64,000 bases of DNA. Source: Lactobacillus xylocopicola. Lineage in GTDB: Bacteria; Bacillota; Bacilli; Lactobacillales; Lactobacillaceae. A program made the translations under genes and the position numbers. The notes under the pieces are model-generated. The model was not told the DNA's origin. It did not search any database and worked only from the letters and a program-made list of their open reading frames with translations. The stretch lies in contig NZ_AP026803.1 in NCBI RefSeq assembly GCF_033096005.1, forward strand, positions 416,501 through 480,500, in the 5' to 3' direction. The number at the start of each line of letters is the position of its first letter. The stretch's first letter is position 1. This document shows positions 45,874 through 55,054 of the stretch, one piece after another.

Positions 45874-47070
45874 ATGCTAACGACGAAACAGGTACAAATT
45901 AAATTAAATGTAACGCGGCAAACACTTTATTTATGGCGTAAACAAGGGCGTATAACTACAATTAAAAAAAAGAATGGTCAAATTCTTTGGAATGAATCTA
46001 AAGTTTTAGAATTAAAAAGCAAACGAGAGAGAGAGAGTAATACCAAAAATAAGAAAATGAATTTTGAAATTCAAAACCGAAGATATCTTGGATCGAAGGA
46101 AAAACTATTACCTTTTATTAGCAAAATTGTACATAAGCACATGAGAGAAGTGAAAACTGTTGCTGATATTTTTGGTGGAACAGGTGTTGTGGCAGATATG
46201 TTTGCTGGAGAAGGTAAACGTATCATTGTTAATGATATTCTTCATTCTAATTATTTGATTTATCAAACGTTTTTCAGCAATGAGGAAATTGATTCTGGAC
46301 TAATTAGACAAGCGCTAAATTATATGAACAGTCTTCAAGGATATGGTGATGGATATCTAAAAAAAGTATACGGTAATAGGTATTTTAGTTTAAGAAATGC
46401 GGATAAAATTGGTAGTGCACGTCAATGGGTTGAGGACAATAAGACACAATTTAATCATCGAGAATACGCTAGTCTTATTACTTCTATAATCTATGGTAGT
46501 GATAAGATTGCTAATACTGTTGGTCATTATGATGCATATCGTAAAAAAATGGACTCTTTTAATGATGTAACATTTAAAATGCCGGTAATTCATAATTACA
46601 GTAATAATAATATATACAAAGAAGATGCTAATAAACTAGTTCGTCATATCTATGCTGATTTAATTTATATTGATACACCATATAATTCACGGCAATATGT
46701 GGATACATATCACGTTTTGGAAAATATTGCTGATTGGAATAAACCAGAGGTTGTTGGTGTTGCTAGAAAGAGTATAGATAGAAAAGGTAGGAAAAGCGAA
46801 TATAATTTAGTTAGTGCTCCACAAGCGTTTGATGATTTAATAAGTCATATTAACGCTAAATATGTTTTGGTATCGTTTAGCAATATGTGCCACAAAGGTG
46901 CAGGACGATCAAATTCAAAGATATCTCATGAGGAAATAATCACCTCTTTAAGCAAACGTGGCCAAGTTAGTGTATTTTCTAAGGAATTTAAACCATTTTC
47001 TTCTGGTAAGTCTAATATTAAAAATCATCAAGAATTATTATATTTGTTACGGGTGAAGCAGCATGATTAA
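45874..47070 (+). CDS. DNA adenine methyltransferase (D12 class) with N-terminal HTH, M1 of type IIS R-M system
   Basis: 398 residues. Residues 1-48 form a MerR/excisionase-like helix-turn-helix (LTTKQVQIKLNVTRQTLYLW). The rest is a D12-class m6A enzyme in alpha order: motif X RRYLGSKEKLL, motif I DIFGGTGVVA near 98, motif IV DTPYNSRQY near 267 (Thr in place of the first Pro of DPPY). It protects one strand of an asymmetric site. It overlaps the second methyltransferase by 8 bp and leads a three-gene operon. AT-rich codon use differs sharply from the flanking genes, which suggests horizontal acquisition. The HTH may give autoregulation or help target recognition; this is inference. Confidence 0.88.
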   Translation: MLTTKQVQIKLNVTRQTLYLWRKQGRITTIKKKNGQILWNESKVLELKSKRERESNTKNKKMNFEIQNRRYLGSKEKLLPFISKIVHKHMREVKTVADIFGGTGVVADMFAGEGKRIIVNDILHSNYLIYQTFFSNEEIDSGLIRQALNYMNSLQGYGDGYLKKVYGNRYFSLRNADKIGSARQWVEDNKTQFNHREYASLITSIIYGSDKIANTVGHYDAYRKKMDSFNDVTFKMPVIHNYSNNNIYKEDANKLVRHIYADLIYIDTPYNSRQYVDTYHVLENIADWNKPEVVGVARKSIDRKGRKSEYNLVSAPQAFDDLISHINAKYVLVSFSNMCHKGAGRSNSKISHEEIITSLSKRGQVSVFSKEFKPFSSGKSNIKNHQELLYLLRVKQHD

Positions 47071-47959
47071 ATCATTTTTAAACTACACAGGAAGTAAATA
47101 TCGTATCATGGACCAATTAATATCTTTATTTCCTGGTCACTGTGATTCGATGGTTGATATTTTTGGCGGTAGCGGTGTGATTACCGTTAACTATCAAGGT
47201 ACTGATAATTTTATTTTCAATGACAATAATAAACCGTTAGTAGACCTTATCAATTACATTGCAAACCACTCTATAGAATCCATTGAAAAATCTGTTGATA
47301 AGATTATTGCCGAATATGGTTTAACAGATACAATGTCCCATGGATACGAATACTATCAAGCTTCTTCGACCAAGGGACTTGCTGATATTAATAAATCCGG
47401 TTACTTAAAATTACGTAAAGATTACAATAATTCAAAAGATCTAACGCTGAAGCCTTTGTATTTATATACTTTAATTATTTTTGGATTTAATAATCAGATT
47501 AGATATAATAAACGAGGACTTTTTAATAATCCTACAGGAAAACGTGACTTCAATAAAAATATGAGAAAAAAGCTTCAGGCTTTTAGTAGTGCATGGAAAG
47601 CAAAATCTCCTTATATAGTTTCAAAGGACTTTCGTAATATTGAAATTGCCAAAAGTGATTTTGTGTATGCTGATCCTCCTTATTTAATAACAACAGCTAC
47701 TTATAATGAAAATGGTGGTTGGACTGCTAAAGATGATCAGGATCTTTTGGATTATTTAGATAAAATTGAAAAAAAGGGAGCAAAATTTGCTCTTAGTAAT
47801 GTTTTAGAACACAAAGGAAACGAGAACGTTAAGCTCATTAATTGGAGTAAAAAGTATAATGTATTTAATATTACCAACACATTTAAAAACTCTAATTATC
47901 ATACGAAGCGTTCATCAAGTAAGGAAGTATTAATCACAAATTATGAAACTTCAATCTGA
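47063..47959 (+). CDS. DNA adenine methyltransferase (D12 class), M2 of type IIS R-M system
   Basis: 298 residues, Dam/D12 class: motif X NYTGSKYRIMDQL, motif I DIFGGSGV near 31, motif IV ADPPYLITT near 203. Two methyltransferases beside one endonuclease is the usual arrangement when the recognition site is asymmetric, each enzyme modifying one strand. Overlaps M1 by 8 bp and the endonuclease by 17 bp, so translation is coupled. Confidence 0.9.
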   Translation: MIKSFLNYTGSKYRIMDQLISLFPGHCDSMVDIFGGSGVITVNYQGTDNFIFNDNNKPLVDLINYIANHSIESIEKSVDKIIAEYGLTDTMSHGYEYYQASSTKGLADINKSGYLKLRKDYNNSKDLTLKPLYLYTLIIFGFNNQIRYNKRGLFNNPTGKRDFNKNMRKKLQAFSSAWKAKSPYIVSKDFRNIEIAKSDFVYADPPYLITTATYNENGGWTAKDDQDLLDYLDKIEKKGAKFALSNVLEHKGNENVKLINWSKKYNVFNITNTFKNSNYHTKRSSSKEVLITNYETSI

Positions 47960-50105
47960 CGAAAAAATATTTAATTTGTATGACACAAATGGGAGAAGAA
48001 AGGATATTTTAAATGCCTATAAGATTTATCTAACAATATTAAATGATATAAACATAAACCAGGTTAATCCGTGGGCGCCATATCCGAAATCTCTAAACCA
48101 ATATAAATTTTATAAACGAGCAGTTAATGATTCTATTGGTACGTTTAATGAACATCCTCAATATGACGCCTTTGAGGATTACTTAAAAAGCAATCCACTC
48201 TTTAATAAAAAGTTTTATAAGCTAGATTCGTCACTAGACTTTAATAAAGTGATTTACACAAATAAAAAAGGAAAAGATTATACAATTAAAGCAATTTTGG
48301 ATACAGCCATTGAATCTCGTGCTCGCCACTATACCTCGTCTTTGAACAATATTGGTTTTGTGTCAAACAATAGAGAATTAACCCCATCAGGGAAAGCGTT
48401 AATTAGCCCTTCAGTAATTAATACTGATATTTTGGAAAAAAATTTAAATTTATCTTCGGATAATTTATTAACGTTACGCCAAATTCTTAAAGTAAGAATT
48501 TTTGATTCAAAAGGGGAACGATATTATTCTCCAGGAAAGTTTGCATTATATTTGGTTTTAAAACAGTTTAGTGACAGGAATATTTATAGTGTTTCAAATT
48601 TTATGAAAATTGTGCAATTAGTATCGCCTACGGGTAAATACACTATGAATGATATTGATAATCAATTACAAAAAAACGGATTTGAAGGACTTTTGTCATT
48701 GCTCATTAACAATGGTAATAATAAAGAAACGGAATTTATTCAGAATTTAGGTGACAAACAAATTCCGAAGAATGAATTTTATAAATTATTTACTAACAGG
48801 AAATCGTCAATTACTAGTGATATTTATTTTGATTTCTATAATTCCTTATGTAAATTTATACTAGATCGTAACGAAAGCAATTTTATTGAAATTAAAGAAT
48901 TAATGAAAAAGAGTCGAAATAAAGAGATTTTAAAGAAAGCATTTGGCTATGGGAAGAAAATTTTTAAGATTTCCCCCAAGACATCATTTAGAAAATTTAT
49001 GTTTGATAATGGTAATCATGAATTCCTTAAATGTTCCTCGATAAGAGAGTTTAATCATACTTTTTATAGCTTTTTTACCGGTTCTAAGTCTGCAGATCGT
49101 CTAAAAGAAAACAAAAGTGAAACTAAATATATTCTTGAGGCTACAGGATTATTTAAAACAGAATCTGGAATTATGACTATTAGAAACGAGGATCTATTTA
49201 AAAATCAGAAGATTATTATGAGTCTTCGAAATGATATTTTAAATTCTGGCTCTTTTGATGATTATGAATCTACACCTACAAGTTCGTTTGGCCAAATGAA
49301 GCCTTTGATAGAAATACTGGGCACTACCGAAAAAGACGTTGAGCTACAGATTGACTTAGTAACAAAGAAATATGGATTAGATAAGTCTACATCTCTTGAA
49401 CAGTATCTGGATAATAATCGGTCGCAGGAATTTGAAGACTTTGTCAAGAATGAATTTCCAAAAGAAAAAGTGTTTGATATTCTTTGCTTGTTTAAGAATA
49501 GGGATAATGATGCAAAAATTCAAAAAGAAGTAACAAATAAAGCGGATGTTCCAACAATTTTCGAATATGTTTCAGGGCTTGCTTGGTATTATTTATCGGA
49601 TGAGCATTATTGCTTATTGAAAACTTTTAGACTAACGTTTGATGCAAACTTTTTGCCATTAACTCATGCAAGTGGTGGAGATGGTGACCTTATTGTTAAC
49701 TATAATGATAGGGTGCTGATGATTGAGGTTACCTTAATGAATAAAAATGCACAAAAAAGAGGAGAATGGGAACCTGTTCTACGTCATTCAGTAAACTTAT
49801 CTATTAACTCTGATAAACCCTCAACAACATTATTTCTTGCTGATAAACTTGACAATAATACTATTAATATTTGGAGAGCAGTTGCCTCAGTACCTTTAGA
49901 ATCATCTAATAAAGTAGGTAGCTTTACAGATACAGCAGTTAAAATTATGCCATTGCAAATTGATGATTTTATTGCATTTAGCAAAGATTCGGGCTTTAGT
50001 TCAAAACATTTAATGAATGCAATTGATAAATCGTATGAGCCGTTAGCAAAAAAATCATTTGATAATAAATGGAGAAATGAAATTATCGAATCTGCGATAA
50101 AATAG
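47943..50105 (+). CDS. AlwI-family type IIS restriction endonuclease
   Basis: 720 residues. The C-terminal third has the AlwI-family nuclease core: SGGDGDLIVNYNDRVLMIEV (Asp near 579, EVT near 595), then WEPVLRHSVN. That family includes AlwI, PleI, MlyI and the nickase BstNBI, which recognise short asymmetric sites such as GGATC or GAGTC and cut a few bases to one side. The large N-terminal part would read DNA and has no motif I can name. The site is not predictable here. No separate small nuclease subunit is encoded beside it. Confidence 0.85.
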   Translation: MKLQSDEKIFNLYDTNGRRKDILNAYKIYLTILNDININQVNPWAPYPKSLNQYKFYKRAVNDSIGTFNEHPQYDAFEDYLKSNPLFNKKFYKLDSSLDFNKVIYTNKKGKDYTIKAILDTAIESRARHYTSSLNNIGFVSNNRELTPSGKALISPSVINTDILEKNLNLSSDNLLTLRQILKVRIFDSKGERYYSPGKFALYLVLKQFSDRNIYSVSNFMKIVQLVSPTGKYTMNDIDNQLQKNGFEGLLSLLINNGNNKETEFIQNLGDKQIPKNEFYKLFTNRKSSITSDIYFDFYNSLCKFILDRNESNFIEIKELMKKSRNKEILKKAFGYGKKIFKISPKTSFRKFMFDNGNHEFLKCSSIREFNHTFYSFFTGSKSADRLKENKSETKYILEATGLFKTESGIMTIRNEDLFKNQKIIMSLRNDILNSGSFDDYESTPTSSFGQMKPLIEILGTTEKDVELQIDLVTKKYGLDKSTSLEQYLDNNRSQEFEDFVKNEFPKEKVFDILCLFKNRDNDAKIQKEVTNKADVPTIFEYVSGLAWYYLSDEHYCLLKTFRLTFDANFLPLTHASGGDGDLIVNYNDRVLMIEVTLMNKNAQKRGEWEPVLRHSVNLSINSDKPSTTLFLADKLDNNTINIWRAVASVPLESSNKVGSFTDTAVKIMPLQIDDFIAFSKDSGFSSKHLMNAIDKSYEPLAKKSFDNKWRNEIIESAIK

Positions 50106-50107
50106 AT

Positions 50108-50197
50108 AATAAGTTTAGTGAAAAATTTCCTAAGGTAAATACTTTAGATTTGCTGCGGAGTGATCGTTACAAAGATCCTGATTATTATTCTGTGTAA
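50108..50197 (+). pseudogene. Relic of a small ORF next to the endonuclease
   Basis: A frame with no start encodes NKFSEKFPKVNTLDLLRSDR then YKDPDYYSV and a stop at 50197. The sequence is protein-like (regular, acidic/basic, no low complexity) and begins within a few bases of the endonuclease stop, as if cut off by the insertion. I do not recognise the family. Confidence 0.3.
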
Positions 50198-50294
50198 AAA
50201 ATGATTATGTAGGATTATTTTGATAAGTTTTACCCTAAATCACCTAGAACACTAGCTTTAATATTAATTTCTAAAATTCAACAAAATTTGGTAG

Positions 50295-50909
<615 letters not shown>

Positions 50910-50931
50910 GTCATTTTTATATCAAGTGATT

Positions 50932-50966
50932 AAAAAGTCACGAACATGTCTCGTTCGTGACTTTTC
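50932..50966. terminator. Bidirectional terminator between GH1 relic and rpiR-like gene
   Basis: Perfect arms AAAAGTCACGAA / TTCGTGACTTTT with a 9-nt loop, between convergent units. Confidence 0.85.
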
Positions 50967-50977
50967 ACTTATCCCAG

Positions 50978-51799
50978 CTATATTTCCTTTTTCAGAATGT
51001 CCGCCAGCACTCGTTCCTTTAATTCGCGGCTGTCAACGTTGGTGTGGATCTCATAGCCGCGCGCCAGGACTTCGCACAAGTAGAGTTGGGATACCTGGCC
51101 CGCTACGGAACCGATGTTGGAGAACTCGCTAACGGCGGTTTGTAGTTGAACGTCACCCAGTTTAGAAATGGGGGCGCCCAGATCGTTAGAAATGGTGATA
51201 ATTTTGGCCCCATTTTTCTTGGCCAGTTTCAATGAATCATAGGTGTCCTTGGTGTGCCCAGAAAGCGACAATCCGACTACGACATCCTCCTTATTTAGCA
51301 TGGAACTGATCTGTACTTGGATATGAGGGTCAATTTCGGCGTGGGCAATCAGTCCAATGCGCAGCCAGGTCTTGGCGAAGTCCAAGGCAGACTCGCCTGA
51401 GTGACCAATCCCAAACAGGTAAACTTCACTAGCTTGGGCCAACAATTTGACTGCGGCGAGCAGGTTTTCGGAAACAAGGAGGTTTTCGGTTTTCTTAATT
51501 GAATTAATTAATAAATTGGCACTGTCGACATAGAATTTCTTGTGGTCGATGCGTTGATTAGCCTGACCTTGCGTAATTGATTCTTGTGCCAAGAAGATTT
51601 TTAAGTTAGAAAAACCCGAAAATCCGAGCTTTTTGCAGAGGCGGATGATGGTGGCGTCACTGGTATTGGTAGCTGCACTTAGGGATTTAGTTGTATCATA
51701 AATTACCCGTTCGGGATGGGTAGCAATAAAGTTGGCTAATTTTATTTCAGATTTGGTTAAATCATCTTTATATTTGTTAAATAATTGAATAAAATTCAT
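50978..51799 (-). CDS. RpiR-family (MurR-like) transcriptional regulator
   Basis: About 273 residues: HTH_6 domain (SLSAATNTSDATIIRLCKKL) and a SIS sugar-phosphate domain (VYLFGIGHSGESALDFAKTW). The frame opens further upstream, but AAGGAAC fits the ATG at 51799. Divergent from nanE and a PTS gene, so it most likely responds to an amino-sugar phosphate (ManNAc-6-P, GlcNAc-6-P or similar) and controls them. Confidence 0.9.
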   Translation of the reverse strand: MNFIQLFNKYKDDLTKSEIKLANFIATHPERVIYDTTKSLSAATNTSDATIIRLCKKLGFSGFSNLKIFLAQESITQGQANQRIDHKKFYVDSANLLINSIKKTENLLVSENLLAAVKLLAQASEVYLFGIGHSGESALDFAKTWLRIGLIAHAEIDPHIQVQISSMLNKEDVVVGLSLSGHTKDTYDSLKLAKKNGAKIITISNDLGAPISKLGDVQLQTAVSEFSNIGSVAGQVSQLYLCEVLARGYEIHTNVDSRELKERVLADILKKEI

Positions 51800-51934
51800 A
51801 ATTGTTAAAGTTCCTTGTTTTTTATTAAAGTATACCAGTTTTTTCAAAAAATGATTGCTTTTCTTTAGCTATAATAATATTATATTTTGAGTAATAAAAC
51901 TTCAAAACTACTTTTTTTGGGAGAAAAAATACAG

Positions 51935-52630
51935 ATGAAGCAAGAAGACTTTGCCAGGCAGGTTCATGGGGGCTTAATTGTTTCATGTCAAGCACTGACC
52001 GGCGAGCCGCTCTATTCTGAAACGGGCGGCGTCATGCCACTCATGGCCAAGGCTGCAGCAGAAGCTGGAGCAGTTGGTATCAGGGCCAACACGGTGCGCG
52101 ATATCCAAGAAATTAAGGCCGTCGTTGACTTGCCGCTCATCGGCATTATTAAGCGGGACTACCCGCCGGAGCAACCCTATATTACGCCGACCATGAAGGA
52201 AGTTGATGAGCTGATTAAGACCGGTGTTGAAGTTATCGCCTTTGATTGTACTTTAAGACCAAGGCATGATGGTAAGACGACCACTGAATTTATTAAAGAA
52301 GTCAAGCAAAAGTATCCTGACCAGCTCTTCATGGCTGATATTGCCAATTTTAATGAGGCCCAGCAGGCTTATGAAGCGGGCATGGACTTTGTCGGGACCA
52401 CGCTTGCGGGCTATACTGCTGAGAGTGCACATAAACCTGGTCCCAATTATGCTTTAATCAAAAAAATAGTTGCTGCTGGCATACCCTTGATTGCCGAAGG
52501 TAAGATTCATACGCCAGCTGAGCTCAAACGGGTAATTGACCTGAATCCTGTGGGCGTCGTTGTTGGTGGTGCGATTACCCGGCCCCTGCAGATTGCCCGC
52601 ACTTTTACCCGGGTATTTGCCAGCAAGTAG
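51935..52630 (+). CDS. nanE: N-acetylmannosamine-6-phosphate 2-epimerase
   Basis: About 231 residues: TIM-barrel NanE with [33 protein letters not shown] and [10 protein letters not shown] (catalytic Lys/Asp region). Converts ManNAc-6-P to GlcNAc-6-P. SD GGGAGA before the ATG; a TTG at 51887 is in frame but has no SD. 9 bp upstream of a PTS transporter. No neuraminate lyase (nanA) or kinase (nanK) is beside it, so ManNAc rather than sialic acid is the likely substrate. Confidence 0.94.
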   Translation: MKQEDFARQVHGGLIVSCQALTGEPLYSETGGVMPLMAKAAAEAGAVGIRANTVRDIQEIKAVVDLPLIGIIKRDYPPEQPYITPTMKEVDELIKTGVEVIAFDCTLRPRHDGKTTTEFIKEVKQKYPDQLFMADIANFNEAQQAYEAGMDFVGTTLAGYTAESAHKPGPNYALIKKIVAAGIPLIAEGKIHTPAELKRVIDLNPVGVVVGGAITRPLQIARTFTRVFASK

Positions 52631-52639
52631 GAGAGTAAA

Positions 52640-54700
52640 ATGACTAAAAATAACCGATTCGCGGCAATTGGCCAGTGGTTCACTCAACTAGGCCAAGCTT
52701 TTATGCTGCCAATTGCCATTTTACCGGTAGCCGGGCTGTTGTTAGGGCTAGGCGGTGCATTGACCAATGCCGCTGCTATCTCAGCCTTTCCGTTACTGAA
52801 TCAACCCTGGTTACAGAACAGCTTAAAAATTATGAATATGGCCGGCAATGCGGTGTTCAGTAACTTAGCCCTAATCTTTTCAATCGGTCTGGCCGTGGGA
52901 TTGGCGAAGGGGGACAAGGGGACTGCTGGTCTAGCCGGAGGTGTGGCCTATGTGGTATATGCGTCCACCATTTCGGGTCTACTCCAACTGTTTAATCCAA
53001 AAAATACCATTGATACCGGAGTTTTGGGGGCAATTGTGATTGGCTCGGTGGTCGCGGCCTTGCACAACCGCTACCGCAAAATTGAGTTGCCGCAATTTTT
53101 GGGCTTTTTTGGGGGATCGCGCTTTGTCCCGATCATTTCCGCAATTGCGGCTATCGGTTTTGGGGCAATCTTCTATCTCATTTGGCCACCTCTTCAAGGC
53201 TGGCTGGTTGCTGCCGGCCAAGCCATTGCAGCCATGGGTAGTTTGGGGAGCTTTCTTTATGGCTTTTTATTGCGGTTGACAGGAGCCGTCGGCTTGCACC
53301 ATACGATCTACCCCATGTTCTGGTACACTGCGCTAGGAGGAACGGCAGAAGTTGCCGGTCGGACAGTTGTTGGTGCGCAAAATATCTTCTTTGCCCAACT
53401 GGCTGATCCCAACTTCCATGGTCTCTTTACCTACGGTACCCGCTTTTTTGCGGGGCGGTTTGCCACCATGATGTTTGGTTTGCCAGGTGCCGCTTTGGCT
53501 ATGTACTACTGCTTACCCCAGGCTAACCGCCAAAAAGCTGGTGGTCTGTACTTGTCCAGTGGCTTAACGTCCTTTCTGACCGGGATAACGGAACCGCTGG
53601 AGTATTCATTCTTGTTCGTTGCGCCCTGGCTTTACGTGCTTCATGCCTTCCTTGATGGTTGTTCCTTTTACCTGGCCGATATCATGAATATTCGCATTGG
53701 TAACTCTTTTTCTGGTGGTTTGATTGATTATCTCTTGTTTGGGGTTTTGCAGGGTAAGGACAAGACTAACTGGCCCAAGGTCTTGCTGCTAGGCTTTGTT
53801 TGGTTCTTTCTTTACTTTTTTCTCTTCACTTTTTGTATCAAAAAGTTCCATGTTAATATTCCCGGCATGCAGCTTGCTGACAACGGTGGTGGGCAGCCTA
53901 GTGCTAAACATGGTCCGCAAACGGGCCAGCAGTTGTATGACGAGTCTAAACAAATAATTGCGGCTCTAGGGGGAGCAGCAAATATTAAAACCATTTCTGC
54001 TTGTGCGACTAGATTGCGCATTGCCTTAAAGGATAACCGTGAGATTGACGAAGCCAGCATTAAGCAGTTGGGCTCACCTGGAATCTTAAAAGTTGGCGGT
54101 GGTATTCAGGCTATTTTTGGCGGAAAGGCTGATCTTTATAGCCAGGAAATCAATGAGATTCTGGCTCACCCCGAAAAAGTCCCGGTCGGCTTAAGCGATC
54201 AGCAACCTGTTAAGGCTGCTGGTGCAGCGGGCGGACAAGTTGAGTTTGCAGCCACTGGTAGCGGCTTGTTCAGGGATTTGACCGAGGTCAATGACGAGGT
54301 TTTTGCCCAAAAAATGATGGGTGAAGGTTTTGCGGTTGAACCCAGCAGTGACCATGTCTATAGTCCAGTAGCCGGTGAAGTGATGACGGTCTTTGATACG
54401 AAGCACGCCATCGGCATAAAGACGATAGAAGGGCTTGAAGTTCTGGTTCACATGGGAATTGATACCGTGGAGCTAAATGGTAAACCGTTCACGGTAAATG
54501 TTAAAGGAGGCGATCAAGTAACTGCAAGTACCATACTTGCCACAATGGACCGGGCTGCCATCACCGCAGCCGGTAAACAGACAGCTGTCATCACAGTTAT
54601 CACTAATGCGGTCAGTCATGTGGCCCAATCCATGGCCGAGGTGCAAACCGACTCCCAGGTTAAGGCGCATGATGGTGTCTTCAAGGTTTTGACTAAGTAA
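52640..54700 (+). CDS. PTS transporter, fused EIICBA (glucose/N-acetylglucosamine superfamily)
   Basis: 686 residues: EIIC (residues 1 to about 400, FMLPIAILPVAGLLLGLGGA and GITEPLEYSFLFVAPW), EIIB with phospho-Cys in ISACATRLR near 454, and EIIA with the active His in VLVHMG near 603. It imports and phosphorylates a sugar. Coupling to nanE and an RpiR regulator suggests N-acetylmannosamine (or a mixed amino-sugar) rather than glucose; substrate is inference. SD GGAG. Confidence 0.93.
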   Translation: MTKNNRFAAIGQWFTQLGQAFMLPIAILPVAGLLLGLGGALTNAAAISAFPLLNQPWLQNSLKIMNMAGNAVFSNLALIFSIGLAVGLAKGDKGTAGLAGGVAYVVYASTISGLLQLFNPKNTIDTGVLGAIVIGSVVAALHNRYRKIELPQFLGFFGGSRFVPIISAIAAIGFGAIFYLIWPPLQGWLVAAGQAIAAMGSLGSFLYGFLLRLTGAVGLHHTIYPMFWYTALGGTAEVAGRTVVGAQNIFFAQLADPNFHGLFTYGTRFFAGRFATMMFGLPGAALAMYYCLPQANRQKAGGLYLSSGLTSFLTGITEPLEYSFLFVAPWLYVLHAFLDGCSFYLADIMNIRIGNSFSGGLIDYLLFGVLQGKDKTNWPKVLLLGFVWFFLYFFLFTFCIKKFHVNIPGMQLADNGGGQPSAKHGPQTGQQLYDESKQIIAALGGAANIKTISACATRLRIALKDNREIDEASIKQLGSPGILKVGGGIQAIFGGKADLYSQEINEILAHPEKVPVGLSDQQPVKAAGAAGGQVEFAATGSGLFRDLTEVNDEVFAQKMMGEGFAVEPSSDHVYSPVAGEVMTVFDTKHAIGIKTIEGLEVLVHMGIDTVELNGKPFTVNVKGGDQVTASTILATMDRAAITAAGKQTAVITVITNAVSHVAQSMAEVQTDSQVKAHDGVFKVLTK

Positions 54701-54744
54701 ACTGTTGTGCTATACCCCCAATTTAGCATACCTTTAATGACCAG

Positions 54745-54773
54745 TTGACAAGCATTAGATGACATGATAAATT
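54745..54773 (+). promoter_or_regulatory. Promoter of the amidohydrolase leader transcript
   Basis: TTGACA (54745-54750) and TAAATT (54768-54773) with an exact 17-bp spacer. Predicted start near 54780, about 275 nt before the coding region. Confidence 0.6.
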
Positions 54774-54779
54774 GGCACC

Positions 54780-55033
54780 AAACGAGACGTTCATTAAGCT
54801 AGCGTAACTAACTTGACGCCCCCAACTGCACTGCTCAATTAGCTGAGAGTTGGTGTTAGGGGGAGTAGTGTACGTTGCTTGGCTGATGAATGCTGTTATA
54901 AGTTGACCAGCAGCGGCGTGGTTGCAGTTTTCGTGCAAACTAGTAGTTGGCAGTTACCAGGACTTATTGCGAGAGTAATAGACCAGGTGATATTTAAAGC
55001 ACTCGTTCTTGTATTAGGGACGAGTGCTTTTTT
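54780..55033 (+). promoter_or_regulatory. Structured leader RNA of unrecognised class with attenuator
   Basis: About 250 nt between promoter and gene with ordered pairing. Stem I: TTCAT/ATGAA (54790-54794/54886-54890), AGC/GCT (54797-54799/54882-54884), GTAAC/GTTGC (54804-54808/54874-54878), inside it CCAACT/AGTTGG (54822-54827/54848-54853) and CCC/GGG. Domain II: ATAAGT/ACTTAT (54898-54903/54962-54967) around a TTGCA/TGCAA hairpin (54922-54938). A terminator follows. CGAG at 54970-54973 could pair with the terminator's CTCG (55002-55005) as an antiterminator. I find no T-box sequence and no match to riboswitch classes I know. Likely a regulatory RNA; ligand unknown. Confidence 0.45.
54996..55033 (+). 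terminator. Attenuator terminator before the amidohydrolase gene
   Basis: Arms AAAGCACTCGT / ACGAGTGCTTT (54996-55006/55020-55030) plus T run, ending 21 bp before the ATG. Confidence 0.85.
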
Positions 55034-55054
55034 GCTAATTTGGGAGGTAGTAAG

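Noticed and set aside
45874..50105. Phage-defence system other than R-M (e.g. BREX/DISARM)
   Set aside because: Only methyltransferases and one nuclease are present; no helicase, protease, ATPase or phosphatase partners.
54841..54856. TPP-riboswitch-like CTGAGA
   Set aside because: Only this six-base string matches; the remaining THI-box consensus is absent.
54780..55033. T-box leader
   Set aside because: No AGGGTGGNACC-type T-box sequence or UGGN bulge is present before the terminator, and the AGTA found lies on the 3' side of the stem, opposite to its usual T-box position.
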